NCBI GenBank assembly: GCA_934463175.1
Contig: CAKSIW010000006.1
Coordinates: 1 to 56,781, forward strand
DNA length: 56,781 nucleotides
Source of the DNA: an uncultured Clostridia bacterium
Lineage (GTDB): Bacteria; Bacillota; Clostridia; Monoglobales; Monoglobaceae
Reading direction: 5' to 3'
The notes below the pieces were generated by a model. The model made no database searches, was not told the origin of the DNA, and saw only the letters and a program-made list of their open reading frames with translations. Every line of letters begins with the position of its first letter. Position 1 is the first letter of the stretch. The position numbers and the translations under genes were made by a program. This document shows positions 49,911 through 56,781 of this stretch, piece by piece.

Positions 49911-51158
49911 TCAGCGGTTCACCGTGACCTTTTTCATGACAATCGGGGTGACGGGCGATGCATTCTCGCCGGCTGAGTTAAGCGTCATTTCGTGCTTTAA
50001 AAATTCGTCAACGGTGTCCATACCCGAGATGACCTTGCCGAACGCGGCATATTGTCCGTCAAGGAAGCTTGCGTCATCATAGCAGATGAAGAACTGACTG
50101 CTTGCACTGTCGGCAAGAGCCGCGCGTGCCATAGACACAACGCCGCGCGTGTGGGACAGCGTGTTATCCTCAAATCCGTTTGCCGCAAATTCGCCCTTGA
50201 TTGTGTGTCCGCTGCCGCCCGTGCCGTCGCCGTTCGGGTCGCCGCCCTGCGCCATGAAGCCTTCAACCACGCGGTGAAAGGTCAAGCCGTCATAAAATCC
50301 GCTTTTCACAAGCGAGACAAAGTTTGCAACCGTCTGGGGAGCATATTCGGGATACAGCTCCAGCTTTATGCTGCGGTTGTCCGACATGACAATTGTCACA
50401 ACGGGGTGTCCCGAAGGAATGTCGGTGTATGTAACATTTGTCTTTTCAAGCTCTGCCAGCTGATCCTCATATGCTTTCTGCTGCGCGTCATAATATGCAA
50501 TAATTTCCGATATGAGGCTGTCCGCGCGTCCGATCATGACTGCCGCTTCGGCACGTGTGCCGCATGAGGACGGGTTGAACCGACCGTTTTCATCACCGTT
50601 GATGATTCCGAGATAAACACAGCTTGAAACCGCCGCGGAAACCGCCTCGGGATATTCCGCCTCAACATCAGCGCGGTCTGCATAGTCGCCCTTGCCGCCT
50701 GCCGAGAAAACGTTTGCCATGGCTTCTCCGACGAGATATGCCATTTCCCATCTCTGAATGGGCAGGTCAAAGCTGTCGTCCTTCATTTCGCCGGGGATAA
50801 GCTCACCGACTTTTTCGTTTTCGGACAGGGGAAGGTAGATCCGGCTTGACGCAAAGTTATAGAATTTTGACGCCCAGTGACCGTCCTTGTCCGCAAACGT
50901 TTCGGGAATTTCAACCTCCATGCGAGTGCAGATTTCGCTTGTCAGCATTTTGAGAAACTCCGCGCGCGAAACCGTGTCATCGGGACGGAATCTGCCGTCG
51001 GGGTCGCCGCCCACAACCTTGCTTTCATATGCCGCACCGATTTGTTCCTCCGCCCAGTGTCCCGAAATATCGCTGAACGGGTGTGCGGAGACCGTCACAA
51101 AGCACAGAGCCGCCGCAAGAAATACCGATATAACTTTTTTTATGCTTTTCATACTCAT
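49911..51158 (-). CDS. Secreted peptidyl-prolyl isomerase: three SLH domains + cyclophilin
   Basis: The 415-residue protein has a signal peptide (about 1-26), three S-layer-homology repeats (about 27-75, 87-150 and 160-215, each with the pattern of acidic/aromatic start and a Tyr/Val helix), a short coiled segment (about 220-240) and a cyclophilin domain (about 250-412). The domain has FHRVVEGFMAQGGDP and SQFFICYDD, which retain the catalytic Arg and Phe/Gln positions. It would be held to wall polymers and fold exported proteins. ATG 51158 has GAGG 7 bases upstream. It directly follows a paralogous cyclophilin gene. Confidence 0.88.
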   Translation of the reverse strand: MSMKSIKKVISVFLAAALCFVTVSAHPFSDISGHWAEEQIGAAYESKVVGGDPDGRFRPDDTVSRAEFLKMLTSEICTRMEVEIPETFADKDGHWASKFYNFASSRIYLPLSENEKVGELIPGEMKDDSFDLPIQRWEMAYLVGEAMANVFSAGGKGDYADRADVEAEYPEAVSAAVSSCVYLGIINGDENGRFNPSSCGTRAEAAVMIGRADSLISEIIAYYDAQQKAYEDQLAELEKTNVTYTDIPSGHPVVTIVMSDNRSIKLELYPEYAPQTVANFVSLVKSGFYDGLTFHRVVEGFMAQGGDPNGDGTGGSGHTIKGEFAANGFEDNTLSHTRGVVSMARAALADSASSQFFICYDDASFLDGQYAAFGKVISGMDTVDEFLKHEMTLNSAGENASPVTPIVMKKVTVNR

Positions 51159-51159
51159 A

Positions 51160-51813
51160 TCAATCCTCAATTACGGTAAGCTTTTTCATAATGATCGGTG
51201 TGACGGGAGATGCAAGCTCGCCCATGGAGTTTGCCGTACGCTCAACGTCCAGAAATCCGTCAACGGTGTCCATGCCTTCAATGACCTTGCCGAATGCGGC
51301 ATACTGCCCGTCAAGAAAGCTTGCGTCATCATAGCAGATGAAGAACTGACTGCTTGCACTGTCATAGCTTTGCGAGCGTGCCATGGAAATGACGCCGCGA
51401 GTGTGCGAGAGGGTGTTCTGCTTGAAGCCGTTTGCGGCAAATTCGCCGACAATCGTCTCGCCGCTGCCGCCCATGCCTGTGCCGTCGGGGTCGCCGCCCT
51501 GTGCCATGAAGCCGTCAACAATTCTGTGGAAGCCCACACCGTCATAGAATCCGTCCGTGACCAGCTCAACAAAGTTCTCAACCGTCTGTGGTGCATATTC
51601 GGGGTATAGCTCAAGCGTGAACTCACCGCCGTTTTCCATTTCAACTTTAACCTTTACGTTGTCATATGACATTTTTTTGTCCTCCTTGCCGCATGAAACG
51701 AAAATCACCGTCAAAGCTGCCGCAGCAATCAGAATTGCCGCACCGACTGCCCACCAAAGCTTTGACTTGTTCTTATCCGCGGATTTTTTATGTGTTTTTT
51801 TATTTTTTTTCAT
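51160..51813 (-). CDS. Membrane-anchored cyclophilin-type peptidyl-prolyl isomerase
   Basis: The 217-residue protein has a Lys-rich N-terminus, one membrane helix that ends in a cysteine (about 19-41, VIFVSCGKE), and a full cyclophilin domain (about 52-212) with FHRIVDGFMAQGGDP, MARSQSYDSASSQFFICYDD and YAAFGKVIEGMDTVD. The Cys may be a lipoprotein site, although the preceding residues are not an ideal lipobox. AAGGAG precedes the ATG. It is first of two tandem cyclophilin genes and shares long near-identical stretches with the second. Confidence 0.9.
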   Translation of the reverse strand: MKKNKKTHKKSADKNKSKLWWAVGAAILIAAAALTVIFVSCGKEDKKMSYDNVKVKVEMENGGEFTLELYPEYAPQTVENFVELVTDGFYDGVGFHRIVDGFMAQGGDPDGTGMGGSGETIVGEFAANGFKQNTLSHTRGVISMARSQSYDSASSQFFICYDDASFLDGQYAAFGKVIEGMDTVDGFLDVERTANSMGELASPVTPIIMKKLTVIED

Positions 51814-51849
51814 TTTATAATGTTCTCCTTTCGGAAGGTTATAGAAAAT

Positions 51850-51878
51850 ATTTTAACGGCTATTGCGCAATTTGTCAA
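51850..51878 (-). promoter_or_regulatory. Sigma-A promoter of the cyclophilin operon
   Basis: On the minus strand TTGACA (51878-51873), 17-base spacer, TAAAAT (51855-51850), about 37 bases upstream of the ATG. Confidence 0.8.
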
Positions 51879-51958
51879 TAGCTTTCGCTGAATGAACGGA
51901 TAAAAAGAGATAAATGACGACAAAAAATAAAAATTTTCAAATTTTTTCCAAATTTTTC

Positions 51959-51987
51959 TTGATTTTTCTAAAATTGTGTGTTAGAAT
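51959..51987 (+). promoter_or_regulatory. Sigma-A promoter divergent from the cyclophilins
   Basis: TTGATT (51959-51964), 17-base spacer, TAGAAT (51982-51987). The 160-base leader to ATG 52148 holds a CTGCGG/CCGCAG hairpin near 52014-52031 but no recognised riboswitch. Confidence 0.65.
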
Positions 51988-52147
51988 GACAGTATGCCGG
52001 ACAGAAAACGGGGCTGCGGTTTAAGCCGCAGGGGCGGTTTGCGGATTATCCGAAGGCATGGACTCATGGGAGACGGGCATAAATATGATTCGGCTTACGC
52101 ATGATTCGGCATGGGAGAAGGGAAGCCTTGATGAAGGGGGAACAGCG

Positions 52148-52420
52148 ATGAAAAAGAAGACTGTAAAAGTGGATTTTGAGGCAGCGTCATACTACCGTTT
52201 GATGTATGCAAAAATGTTTAATGCCGCAACGGAGGCATTGAAAAATCTGGAGAGCTATGAGTGCTGCGAAGATGTTTATGAGGCGATGGAGTGTCTCAGA
52301 AAGGCTCAAAGCGAATGCGAGGAAATCTATATTTCATCGGGTGATGATGAGGATTGCGCGGAACGGGGAAGCAATGTCCGCCCTTTTGTGCGGATTGAAA
52401 GGACGGGTGAGGACGGCTGA
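52148..52420 (+). CDS. Small acidic hypothetical protein
   Basis: The 90-residue protein is not recognised. It begins with a basic segment (KKKTVKVD), followed by two predicted helices with YYRLMYAKMFNAATEAL (about 13-29) and CCEDVYEAMECLRKAQSECEE (paired cysteines near 37-38), then an acidic and a short basic tail. ATG 52148 has GGGGG at 7 bases; an ATG at 52058 in the same frame lacks a site. Its stop lies in the loop of a terminator hairpin. Confidence 0.6.
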   Translation: MKKKTVKVDFEAASYYRLMYAKMFNAATEALKNLESYECCEDVYEAMECLRKAQSECEEIYISSGDDEDCAERGSNVRPFVRIERTGEDG

Positions 52421-52434
52421 AAGCCGTCCTCTTT
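52409..52434 (+). terminator. Hairpin terminator overlapping a stop codon
   Basis: GAGGACGGCT (52409-52418) pairs with AGCCGTCCTC (52422-52431); the loop includes the end of the TGA. Only three T follow, so termination may be partial. Confidence 0.65.
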
Positions 52435-52449
52435 CCATAATAAGCTTCA

Positions 52450-52517
52450 TTCCGCCGTCCTGCGCCGGCACAAAAAGTAATAAAATTCATTATCGGCAGG
52501 GCAATGAATGATAAGAG
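52450..52517. repeat. Dispersed 68-bp element, copy B
   Basis: Second copy of the element at 32959-33027, same plus-strand orientation, about three-quarters identical by eye. The CCTGC/GCAGG pairing arms are kept. It lies between a terminator and the orphan glutaminase-domain gene. Confidence 0.65.
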
Positions 52518-52584
52518 ATTAGGCGGACGGGCGGTTCTTATTTTTGAGAACGCGGCATACCTATTATAATACGGAGGTGTGCAC

Positions 52585-53145
52585 ATGTGTTCCTTATGCG
52601 GAATTGTTGATTTTGAGAATCCGCGCGGTGCGGATATTTCGGAGCTTTGCGCCATGCGCGGAGGCGGTTCGGGCAGAATATATGTCACAGACAGTGCAGC
52701 ACTTTGCAGCAGCGGCGCGGCGTCTGCACGGTCTGCGGACGGTTCTCAGCCCGTGACGGTGGTTTTCGGACAGAGAATATACACCGCGGTGTGCTGCGGC
52801 AGGCTGGAGAATGCATATGCGCTCAGGTCGGAGCTTTGCGCGCTCGGTGCGGTGTTTTCGTCGGACTCGGACGCGGAGACGGTTATTTTTTCATATATTT
52901 TTTTCGGCAAGAGGTGTCCGTCACGGCTGCGCGGCGGATTTTCGTTCTGCATATATGACGAATGCCGCGAGAGGTTGTTTGCTGCGCGGTCAAAGGCGGG
53001 TGACATCAACCTTTTCTACACCTTCCGCGGCAGCTCAATGGTTTTTTCATCGAGGGAAGCTGCCTTTGCGGACGGGGCATATTCACTCGGGCACGGAATG
53101 TGCGGTTTTTTCACGTCGGGCGGATTCAATACCGAAAAATACTGA
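52585..53145 (+). CDS. Orphan class II glutaminase-like (AsnB N-terminal) domain protein, degenerate
   Basis: The 186-residue protein follows the fold pattern of the N-terminal glutaminase domain of asparagine synthase: CGIVDFENP at the start, SELCALGAVFSSDSDAETVI (about 88-107), RLRGGFSFCIYDECRERLFAARSKAGD (about 119-145). The synthetase domain is absent. Active-site motifs are changed: the start is MCSLCGI instead of MCGI, RGPD reads RGGG, and the NGEIYN-type segment reads CGRLEN. It is probably an inactive or repurposed fragment, though codon usage looks normal and GGAGGT sits 6 bases before the ATG. It lies upstream of purA with its own start region. Confidence 0.7.
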   Translation: MCSLCGIVDFENPRGADISELCAMRGGGSGRIYVTDSAALCSSGAASARSADGSQPVTVVFGQRIYTAVCCGRLENAYALRSELCALGAVFSSDSDAETVIFSYIFFGKRCPSRLRGGFSFCIYDECRERLFAARSKAGDINLFYTFRGSSMVFSSREAAFADGAYSLGHGMCGFFTSGGFNTEKY

Positions 53146-53172
53146 TTTTTGAAAATATTTCTTTGAAACCTA

Positions 53173-53201
53173 TTGATTTTTTGACAAAAATTTGTTATGA
53201 T
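53173..53201 (+). promoter_or_regulatory. Sigma-A promoter of purA
   Basis: TTGATT (53173-53178), 17-base spacer, TATGAT (53196-53201). The leader is about 80 bases. Confidence 0.75.
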
Positions 53202-53217
53202 AGAAACGGTGTCTGTT

Positions 53218-53258
53218 TGCCGTCGGGCGGCAGACGCGGTCTGCACGCCTCGGCGTGC
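53218..53258 (+). promoter_or_regulatory. Tandem hairpins in the purA leader
   Basis: Three short stems adjoin: TGCCG/CGGCA (53218-53222, 53228-53232), AGAC/GTCT (53232-53235, 53239-53242) and GCACGC/GCGTGC (53243-53248, 53253-53258). No T-run follows, so this is not a terminator; the match to a known riboswitch is not evident. Confidence 0.45.
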
Positions 53259-53289
53259 GGCAGAATGATAGCATACGGAGGTAATATTT

Positions 53290-54561
53290 ATGCCTACAAA
53301 AATAGTTGTCGGAACTCAATGGGGTGACGAGGGCAAGGGAAAGACCATTGACATTCTTGCGGCTGCCGCGAGTGTTGTTGTCAGGACACAGGGCGGAAAC
53401 AACGCGGGACACACCATTGAAGCAAACGGCGAGACATATAAGCTTCAGCTCATGCCGTCGGGAATTCTGAACCCGTCAACGCTCTGCATAATCGGAAACG
53501 GTGTTGTTGTTGACCCCAAGGTGCTTCTCGGCGAGATTGACGGCATGACAAGCCGCGGAATCAAGACGGACAACCTGATGATTGACGCAAGGGCGCATGT
53601 CATCATGCCATATCACATTGCACTTGACGGTCTGTCGGAGGCGGCGCGCGGAAAGTCCGACATCGGAACAACCAAGAAGGGAATCGGTCCGACATATATG
53701 GACAAGGCGGAGAGATCGGGCATTCGCATGTGCGACCTCATCGACCGTGAGAAGTTTGAGCAAAAGGTTCGTGAGAATCTTGTGATTAAGAATAAGATAA
53801 TTGAGCTGGTGTACGGCGGCGAGCCGCTTGACGCGGACAGGATTATTGAAGAATATAACGGCTATGCTGACAGACTCAGAAAATATGTTGCCGACACAAC
53901 ACCCGTTCTCTACAAAAAAATTAAAGAGGGTGCGGAGGTATTGTTTGAGGGCGCGCAGGGAACACTCCTTGATATAGACCTCGGAACATATCCTTATGTG
54001 ACCTCATCTCACCCGATTTCGGGCGGTGTCTGCGTCGGAGGCGGAATCGGCCCGACAATGATTGATGAGTGTATCGGAATTGCAAAGGGATATACGACCC
54101 GTGTCGGAAACGGACCTTTCCCGACCGAGCTGAATGATGAGACGGGGGCTGCAATTCGCGACCGCGGACACGAGTTCGGAACGGTGACGGGGCGTGCGCG
54201 CCGCTGCGGCTGGTTTGATGCGGTGATTGTGCGTTATGCTGTCCGTGTGAACGGTCTGACATCGCTTGTTTTGAACAAGATTGACCCTCTCGGCGGAATC
54301 GGAAAGCTGAAAATTTGTGTTGCATACCGCAGGGACGGTGAGCTGACATATGATTTTCCGCCGACGTTGGAGGAGCTTGCAAAGTGTGAGCCTGTATATG
54401 AGGAAATGGACGGCTGGGACGAGGACATCAGCAAAATTCGTGAGTTTGACAAGCTGCCCGTGACCTGCCGGAATTATATTAAAAGAATTGAAGAGCTTTG
54501 CGATGTCAGGATTGCGACAATCGGCGTCGGACCTGACAGAGAGGAAAACATTGTCAGATGA
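53290..54561 (+). CDS. purA: Adenylosuccinate synthetase PurA
   Basis: PurA joins IMP and aspartate using GTP, the first step to AMP. The 423-residue protein has the GTP loop GTQWGDEGKGK (about 8-18), the switch GGNNAGHT (about 35-42), GTTKKGIGPTY (about 124-134), FEGAQGTLLDIDLGTYPYVTSS (about 220) and TTRVGNGPFPTE (about 274). GGAGG lies 8-9 bases before the ATG. It is separated from the main purine operon and has its own promoter. With purB at 9493 it completes the AMP branch. Confidence 0.96.
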   Translation: MPTKIVVGTQWGDEGKGKTIDILAAAASVVVRTQGGNNAGHTIEANGETYKLQLMPSGILNPSTLCIIGNGVVVDPKVLLGEIDGMTSRGIKTDNLMIDARAHVIMPYHIALDGLSEAARGKSDIGTTKKGIGPTYMDKAERSGIRMCDLIDREKFEQKVRENLVIKNKIIELVYGGEPLDADRIIEEYNGYADRLRKYVADTTPVLYKKIKEGAEVLFEGAQGTLLDIDLGTYPYVTSSHPISGGVCVGGGIGPTMIDECIGIAKGYTTRVGNGPFPTELNDETGAAIRDRGHEFGTVTGRARRCGWFDAVIVRYAVRVNGLTSLVLNKIDPLGGIGKLKICVAYRRDGELTYDFPPTLEELAKCEPVYEEMDGWDEDISKIREFDKLPVTCRNYIKRIEELCDVRIATIGVGPDREENIVR

Positions 54562-54585
54562 GAAGCTTTGGAAAGGAGTGAGCTT

Positions 54586-54873
54586 ATGCCTTCAAAGAAA
54601 AAAGAGGAGACTCTCAGCTACAAGGGCAAGCTGCTTTTGAGAAAGGGAAACGAGATATATTACGGAAATCCCGGAGAAAAGTATATGGTGCTGTTCCGTG
54701 TGACAGAGTCGGAAAAGCTTGAGGATTTGGACATTTCAACCAAGGTTGTCATTGAACTCAGAACCAACAGCGAGACCAACTCGACGCTGATTAAACAAGC
54801 TGAAAGAGATGGCTTGTATAAGGCGTTTGATATAGGATTTTTCTGGCTGGAGGACGCTCTGGCGAACTATTGA
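54586..54873 (+). CDS. Small conserved-looking hypothetical protein downstream of purA
   Basis: The 95-residue protein has a mixed alpha/beta look: KGKLLLRKGNEIYYGNP (about 13-29), then strand-rich VLFRV and VVIELRT segments, ending in a helix with EDALANY. It is not recognised, but it resembles small conserved clostridial proteins. ATG 54586 has AAAGGAG 7 bases upstream and starts 24 bases after the purA stop, so it is probably co-transcribed with purA. No catalytic motif is visible. Confidence 0.65.
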   Translation: MPSKKKEETLSYKGKLLLRKGNEIYYGNPGEKYMVLFRVTESEKLEDLDISTKVVIELRTNSETNSTLIKQAERDGLYKAFDIGFFWLEDALANY

Positions 54874-55008
54874 AAACCGATTAATCGTGAAATGCTGCCG
54901 ATTTTCCGCTGCGGAATCGTGAAATATCTGATTCCGTGCGGAAATTCACAAGCTGCCTTTGAGGCACTGTGAGGTGCTTTTTGCGGTATATTCGGGAAAA
55001 CTAAATAT

Positions 55009-55085
55009 GTGCCCGTAGCTCAGCTGGATAGAGTGTCAGACTCCGACTCTGAAGGTCATGCGTTCGAATCGCACCGGGCATACCA
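55009..55085 (+). tRNA. tRNA-Arg (anticodon CCG)
   Basis: Acceptor GTGCCCG pairs with CGGGCAT (one G-T), D arm GCTCAGCTGGATAGAGT, anticodon stem TCAGA/TCTGA enclosing CTCCGAC (anticodon CCG), T loop GTTCGAATC, encoded CCA. The adjoining integrase gene suggests the 3' end is an attachment site. Confidence 0.94.
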
Positions 55086-55088
55086 CAA

Positions 55089-55121
55089 AAAACCCTGTAG
55101 CCATGCGGTTTACAGGGTTTT
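55089..55121 (+). terminator. Terminator of tRNA-Arg
   Basis: AAAACCCTGTA (55089-55099) pairs with TACAGGGTTTT (55111-55121), followed by further T; it also reads as a terminator of the integrase gene on the minus strand. Confidence 0.8.
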
Positions 55122-55145
55122 TACTTATTTTTACATTTGGGTTTT

Positions 55146-55178
55146 GTGGCTTATTTGTGGCTTATTTGTGGCTTATTG
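55146..55178. repeat. Three 11-bp direct repeats between tRNA-Arg and integrase
   Basis: GTGGCTTATTT occurs at 55146 and 55157, with a third copy from 55168 ending GTGGCTTATTG. Regular 11-bp spacing is one helical turn, as in arm-type binding sites of tyrosine integrases. Confidence 0.7.
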
Positions 55179-55186
55179 AAAAATTT

Positions 55187-56563
55187 TTATTCTTTGCCTT
55201 GAGCGGTTTTCGGATTTAACAAAATATCAAGAATTTGCGCTGCCCTTTCGTCCGCACTCTGAATTGCGTGTGTGTATATATTCACGGTTGTTGACGTGTT
55301 GGAGTGACCGAGACGCTTTGACACCGTGCGAACATTCATGCCGTTTGCAATCATAAGGCTTGCGTTTGTGTGTCTCAGTCCATGGAGCGGAATATGAGGC
55401 AATCCATGCCGCTCCAAGAATTTAACAAACCATGCAGAAACCGTGTCGGGGTGTATCGGTTTTCCGTTATGCTGCGTAAATATTTTCCCCGAATCCGTCC
55501 ATAGGTCTCCGAGCTTCAGCCGCTCCGCTTTCTGTTCTTTTCTGTGCAGCTTCAAAAGCTCAACAACCACAGGCGGAACTTTTATAACTCTTTTTGAGCT
55601 TTCGTTTTTTGTGGTATCGTCAAAAACTCCGCGCCCCGAAAGGTAAAGGCTTGCGCGTGATATGCTGATAAGACTGTTTTTAAAATCAATATCCGACCAT
55701 TCCAAACCGCACAATTCACCGCGGCGCATTCCCGAGTATAAAAGCAGCGTTATCATTGCCTTATACTGGAGCGGCTCTGAATCAAGACATTTTATAAGTT
55801 CTGCTGTCTGAAATTCATCAAGGGATTCCGCCTCTTTGCGGTGCTTTTTCGGCGGCTTCACTCTGTCGCACGGGTTCGAGGTGATAATCTGCCAATTCAC
55901 AGCGGTTGCAAACACAGACGAAAGCAGGGTGTGATATTTTGAAATCGATGTCGAAGAAAGCGTTTTGTTTTCGTCAACAGGGGAAAACAAGTCAGCATTC
56001 AGAGCGGCGGTTATCTTTTCGGCTGACTGTTCCGAAACGTTCAAGCCCTTTCGACAGCTTCCAACGGTTGCGGCTGAAACGTCCGCGAGCCTTGAAAGCT
56101 CCGAAACGGTCAGCCTATTCTTTTTCATGTATTCGGCGAAGTCTGACCGAGGCTTAAATTTCACGTCTTTTCTGACACCTGCTTCAGCAAGGTTATTATA
56201 AAATATTATCAGGTGGCGCGGCTGTATTTTGTCAAGCCTCAAGTGTCCGAGTGCTTCATCAATCCGAGAAAACAGGCGCAGATATTCTGCCGCCGTCCGT
56301 GCCTTAAGCTGTTTCTTTGCGTAGTCATTGAACCATGATTGAAAGAAAGCGGACAGCTTCACGCTGCCGTCCATATACTGTCCCTGAAGGCATTTCTGTT
56401 CAAATTCAACTTTCAGCCGCTCCAGTTCCTTTTGTGTTTGCCTTTCGGTCATTCCCTCAGGCGGTTTCCATGTCATGGACTGTCTGAGCTGTTTTCCCTG
56501 TCCGTCATATCCGACCGACACGCGGATAGTGTACGTATTACCTCTTTTGGTTACGCTTGCCAC
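55187..56563 (-). CDS. Tyrosine recombinase/integrase with an inserted HTH segment
   Basis: The 458-residue protein has an N-terminal arm-binding domain (about 1-60), a SAM-like core-binding domain (about 65-240) and a C-terminal catalytic domain (about 245-440). The catalytic set is present: Arg in SGMRRGEL, Lys in KNESSKRVIKV, HGLRHTNAS, LGHSNTS and Tyr in NIYTHA. The core-binding domain is interrupted by an HTH-like segment (LTVSELSRLADVSAATVGSCRKG, about 148-170). GTG 56563 is chosen because AGGGGGA lies 9 bases upstream; an ATG at 56584 overlaps that site. It is oriented away from the element towards tRNA-Arg. Confidence 0.93.
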   Translation of the reverse strand: MASVTKRGNTYTIRVSVGYDGQGKQLRQSMTWKPPEGMTERQTQKELERLKVEFEQKCLQGQYMDGSVKLSAFFQSWFNDYAKKQLKARTAAEYLRLFSRIDEALGHLRLDKIQPRHLIIFYNNLAEAGVRKDVKFKPRSDFAEYMKKNRLTVSELSRLADVSAATVGSCRKGLNVSEQSAEKITAALNADLFSPVDENKTLSSTSISKYHTLLSSVFATAVNWQIITSNPCDRVKPPKKHRKEAESLDEFQTAELIKCLDSEPLQYKAMITLLLYSGMRRGELCGLEWSDIDFKNSLISISRASLYLSGRGVFDDTTKNESSKRVIKVPPVVVELLKLHRKEQKAERLKLGDLWTDSGKIFTQHNGKPIHPDTVSAWFVKFLERHGLPHIPLHGLRHTNASLMIANGMNVRTVSKRLGHSNTSTTVNIYTHAIQSADERAAQILDILLNPKTAQGKE

Positions 56564-56635
56564 GTGAACATTCCCCCTTTGCATTTGTTCTGTCGCTCTG
56601 ATGAACGGTCATGATCTGCTTTTGAGTATAAATAT

Positions 56636-56658
56636 AACCGCCCTTTATGAGAGCGGTT
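56636..56658 (-). terminator. Possible weak terminator after the HicA gene
   Basis: AACCGC (56636-56641) pairs with GCGGTT (56653-56658); on the minus strand an AT-rich tract follows. It lies 15 bases after the HicA stop. Confidence 0.4.
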
Positions 56659-56672
56659 GTTATGCTGCGAGA

Positions 56673-56781
56673 TTATAACAGCTTTAAAAATTCGTCAAGC
56701 TCTATGTTCGCCATACTTAAAATGCTTTTCAGCGTGCCTTTTGCAATCTCTGAATGATTCGGAATTATAACAGTATATGAC
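56673..56781 (-). CDS. HicA-type mRNA interferase toxin, C-terminal part (gene cut by window edge)
   Basis: The 35 codons before the stop at 56673 encode an end of the form VIIPNHSEIAKGTL then KSILSMANIELDEFLKLL. This matches the usual C-terminus of HicA toxins (PxH..EI..GTL..IL..AGI...EF...L). HicA proteins are about 60-80 residues, so roughly half is missing beyond the window. It is upstream of the integrase in the same direction, on the presumed mobile element. A HicB antitoxin gene would be expected outside the window. Too short for certainty. Confidence 0.72.
   Translation of the reverse strand, partial: SYTVIIPNHSEIAKGTLKSILSMANIELDEFLKLL

Noticed and set aside
52014..52100. Riboswitch in the leader of the 52148 gene
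   Set aside because: Only simple hairpins are visible; no match to a known class.

Overview
This window looks like a chromosomal segment from a spore-forming anaerobic member of the Clostridia, probably gut-associated. The clues are a SipL-like SPOCS/LysM spore-coat protein, a conjugated bile salt hydrolase, a ferredoxin-linked 2-oxoacid oxidoreductase, an Fe-S type PurF, SLH-domain proteins, frequent TTG/GTG starts behind strong AGGAGG ribosome sites, and moderate GC. I cannot assign a genus from sequence alone.

Layout. 1-426: array of terminator-like palindromic modules. 427-3571 (minus): SipL-like protein plus three small clostridial proteins of unknown function. 3684-4148: YfcE-type phosphoesterase. 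4177-19323 (plus): purine biosynthesis, opened by a sigma-A promoter and a ZTP riboswitch/terminator, then purE-purC-purF-purM-purN-purO-purB, a repeat island, and purH(AICAR transformylase only)-purD-purL-fhs. The bifunctional PurH is split here into a stand-alone transformylase and an archaeal-type PurO cyclohydrolase. No purK is present. purA lies apart, at 53290, behind its own promoter. 19325-20160: palindrome array and a composite structured repeat, into which the bile salt hydrolase gene (20107-21132) reads. 21222-21876: a frameshifted membrane protein gene. 22084-22266: tRNA-Glu and tRNA-Met.

22464-33905 (minus): an eleven-gene cluster that reads as branched-chain 2-oxoacid metabolism. 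It has IlvE aminotransferase, four Vor-type oxidoreductase subunits, two acyl-CoA synthetases (one fused to a sugar-isomerase-like TIM barrel), a LeuA-like protein that has lost its metal-binding residues but keeps the leucine-sensing domain, a MinD-like ATPase, an XRE-cupin regulator and an amidohydrolase. This is the most promising candidate for an undescribed system.

34011-36957: a small membrane protein, a secreted stalk-domain protein, and an ECF sigma factor with a membrane anti-sigma-like partner that shares a C-terminal domain with the secreted protein. 37219-39802: a compact sugar module (HTH-PfkB kinase fusion, D-lyxose/mannose isomerase, class II aldolase). 40086-44139: tRNA-Thr, Ppx/GppA, ApbE, small export protein, PAP2 phosphatase, TM2 and DUF2752 proteins. 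44263-44733: degenerate tandem repeat array. 44734-51813 (minus): LrgAB, small membrane protein, acyltransferase, polysaccharide deacetylase, M23 peptidase, and two tandem cyclophilins, one fused to SLH domains. 52148-54873: small hypotheticals, an orphan glutaminase-like domain, purA. 55009 to the end: tRNA-Arg followed by a tyrosine integrase and a partial HicA toxin gene, i.e. the edge of an integrated mobile element that continues beyond the window.
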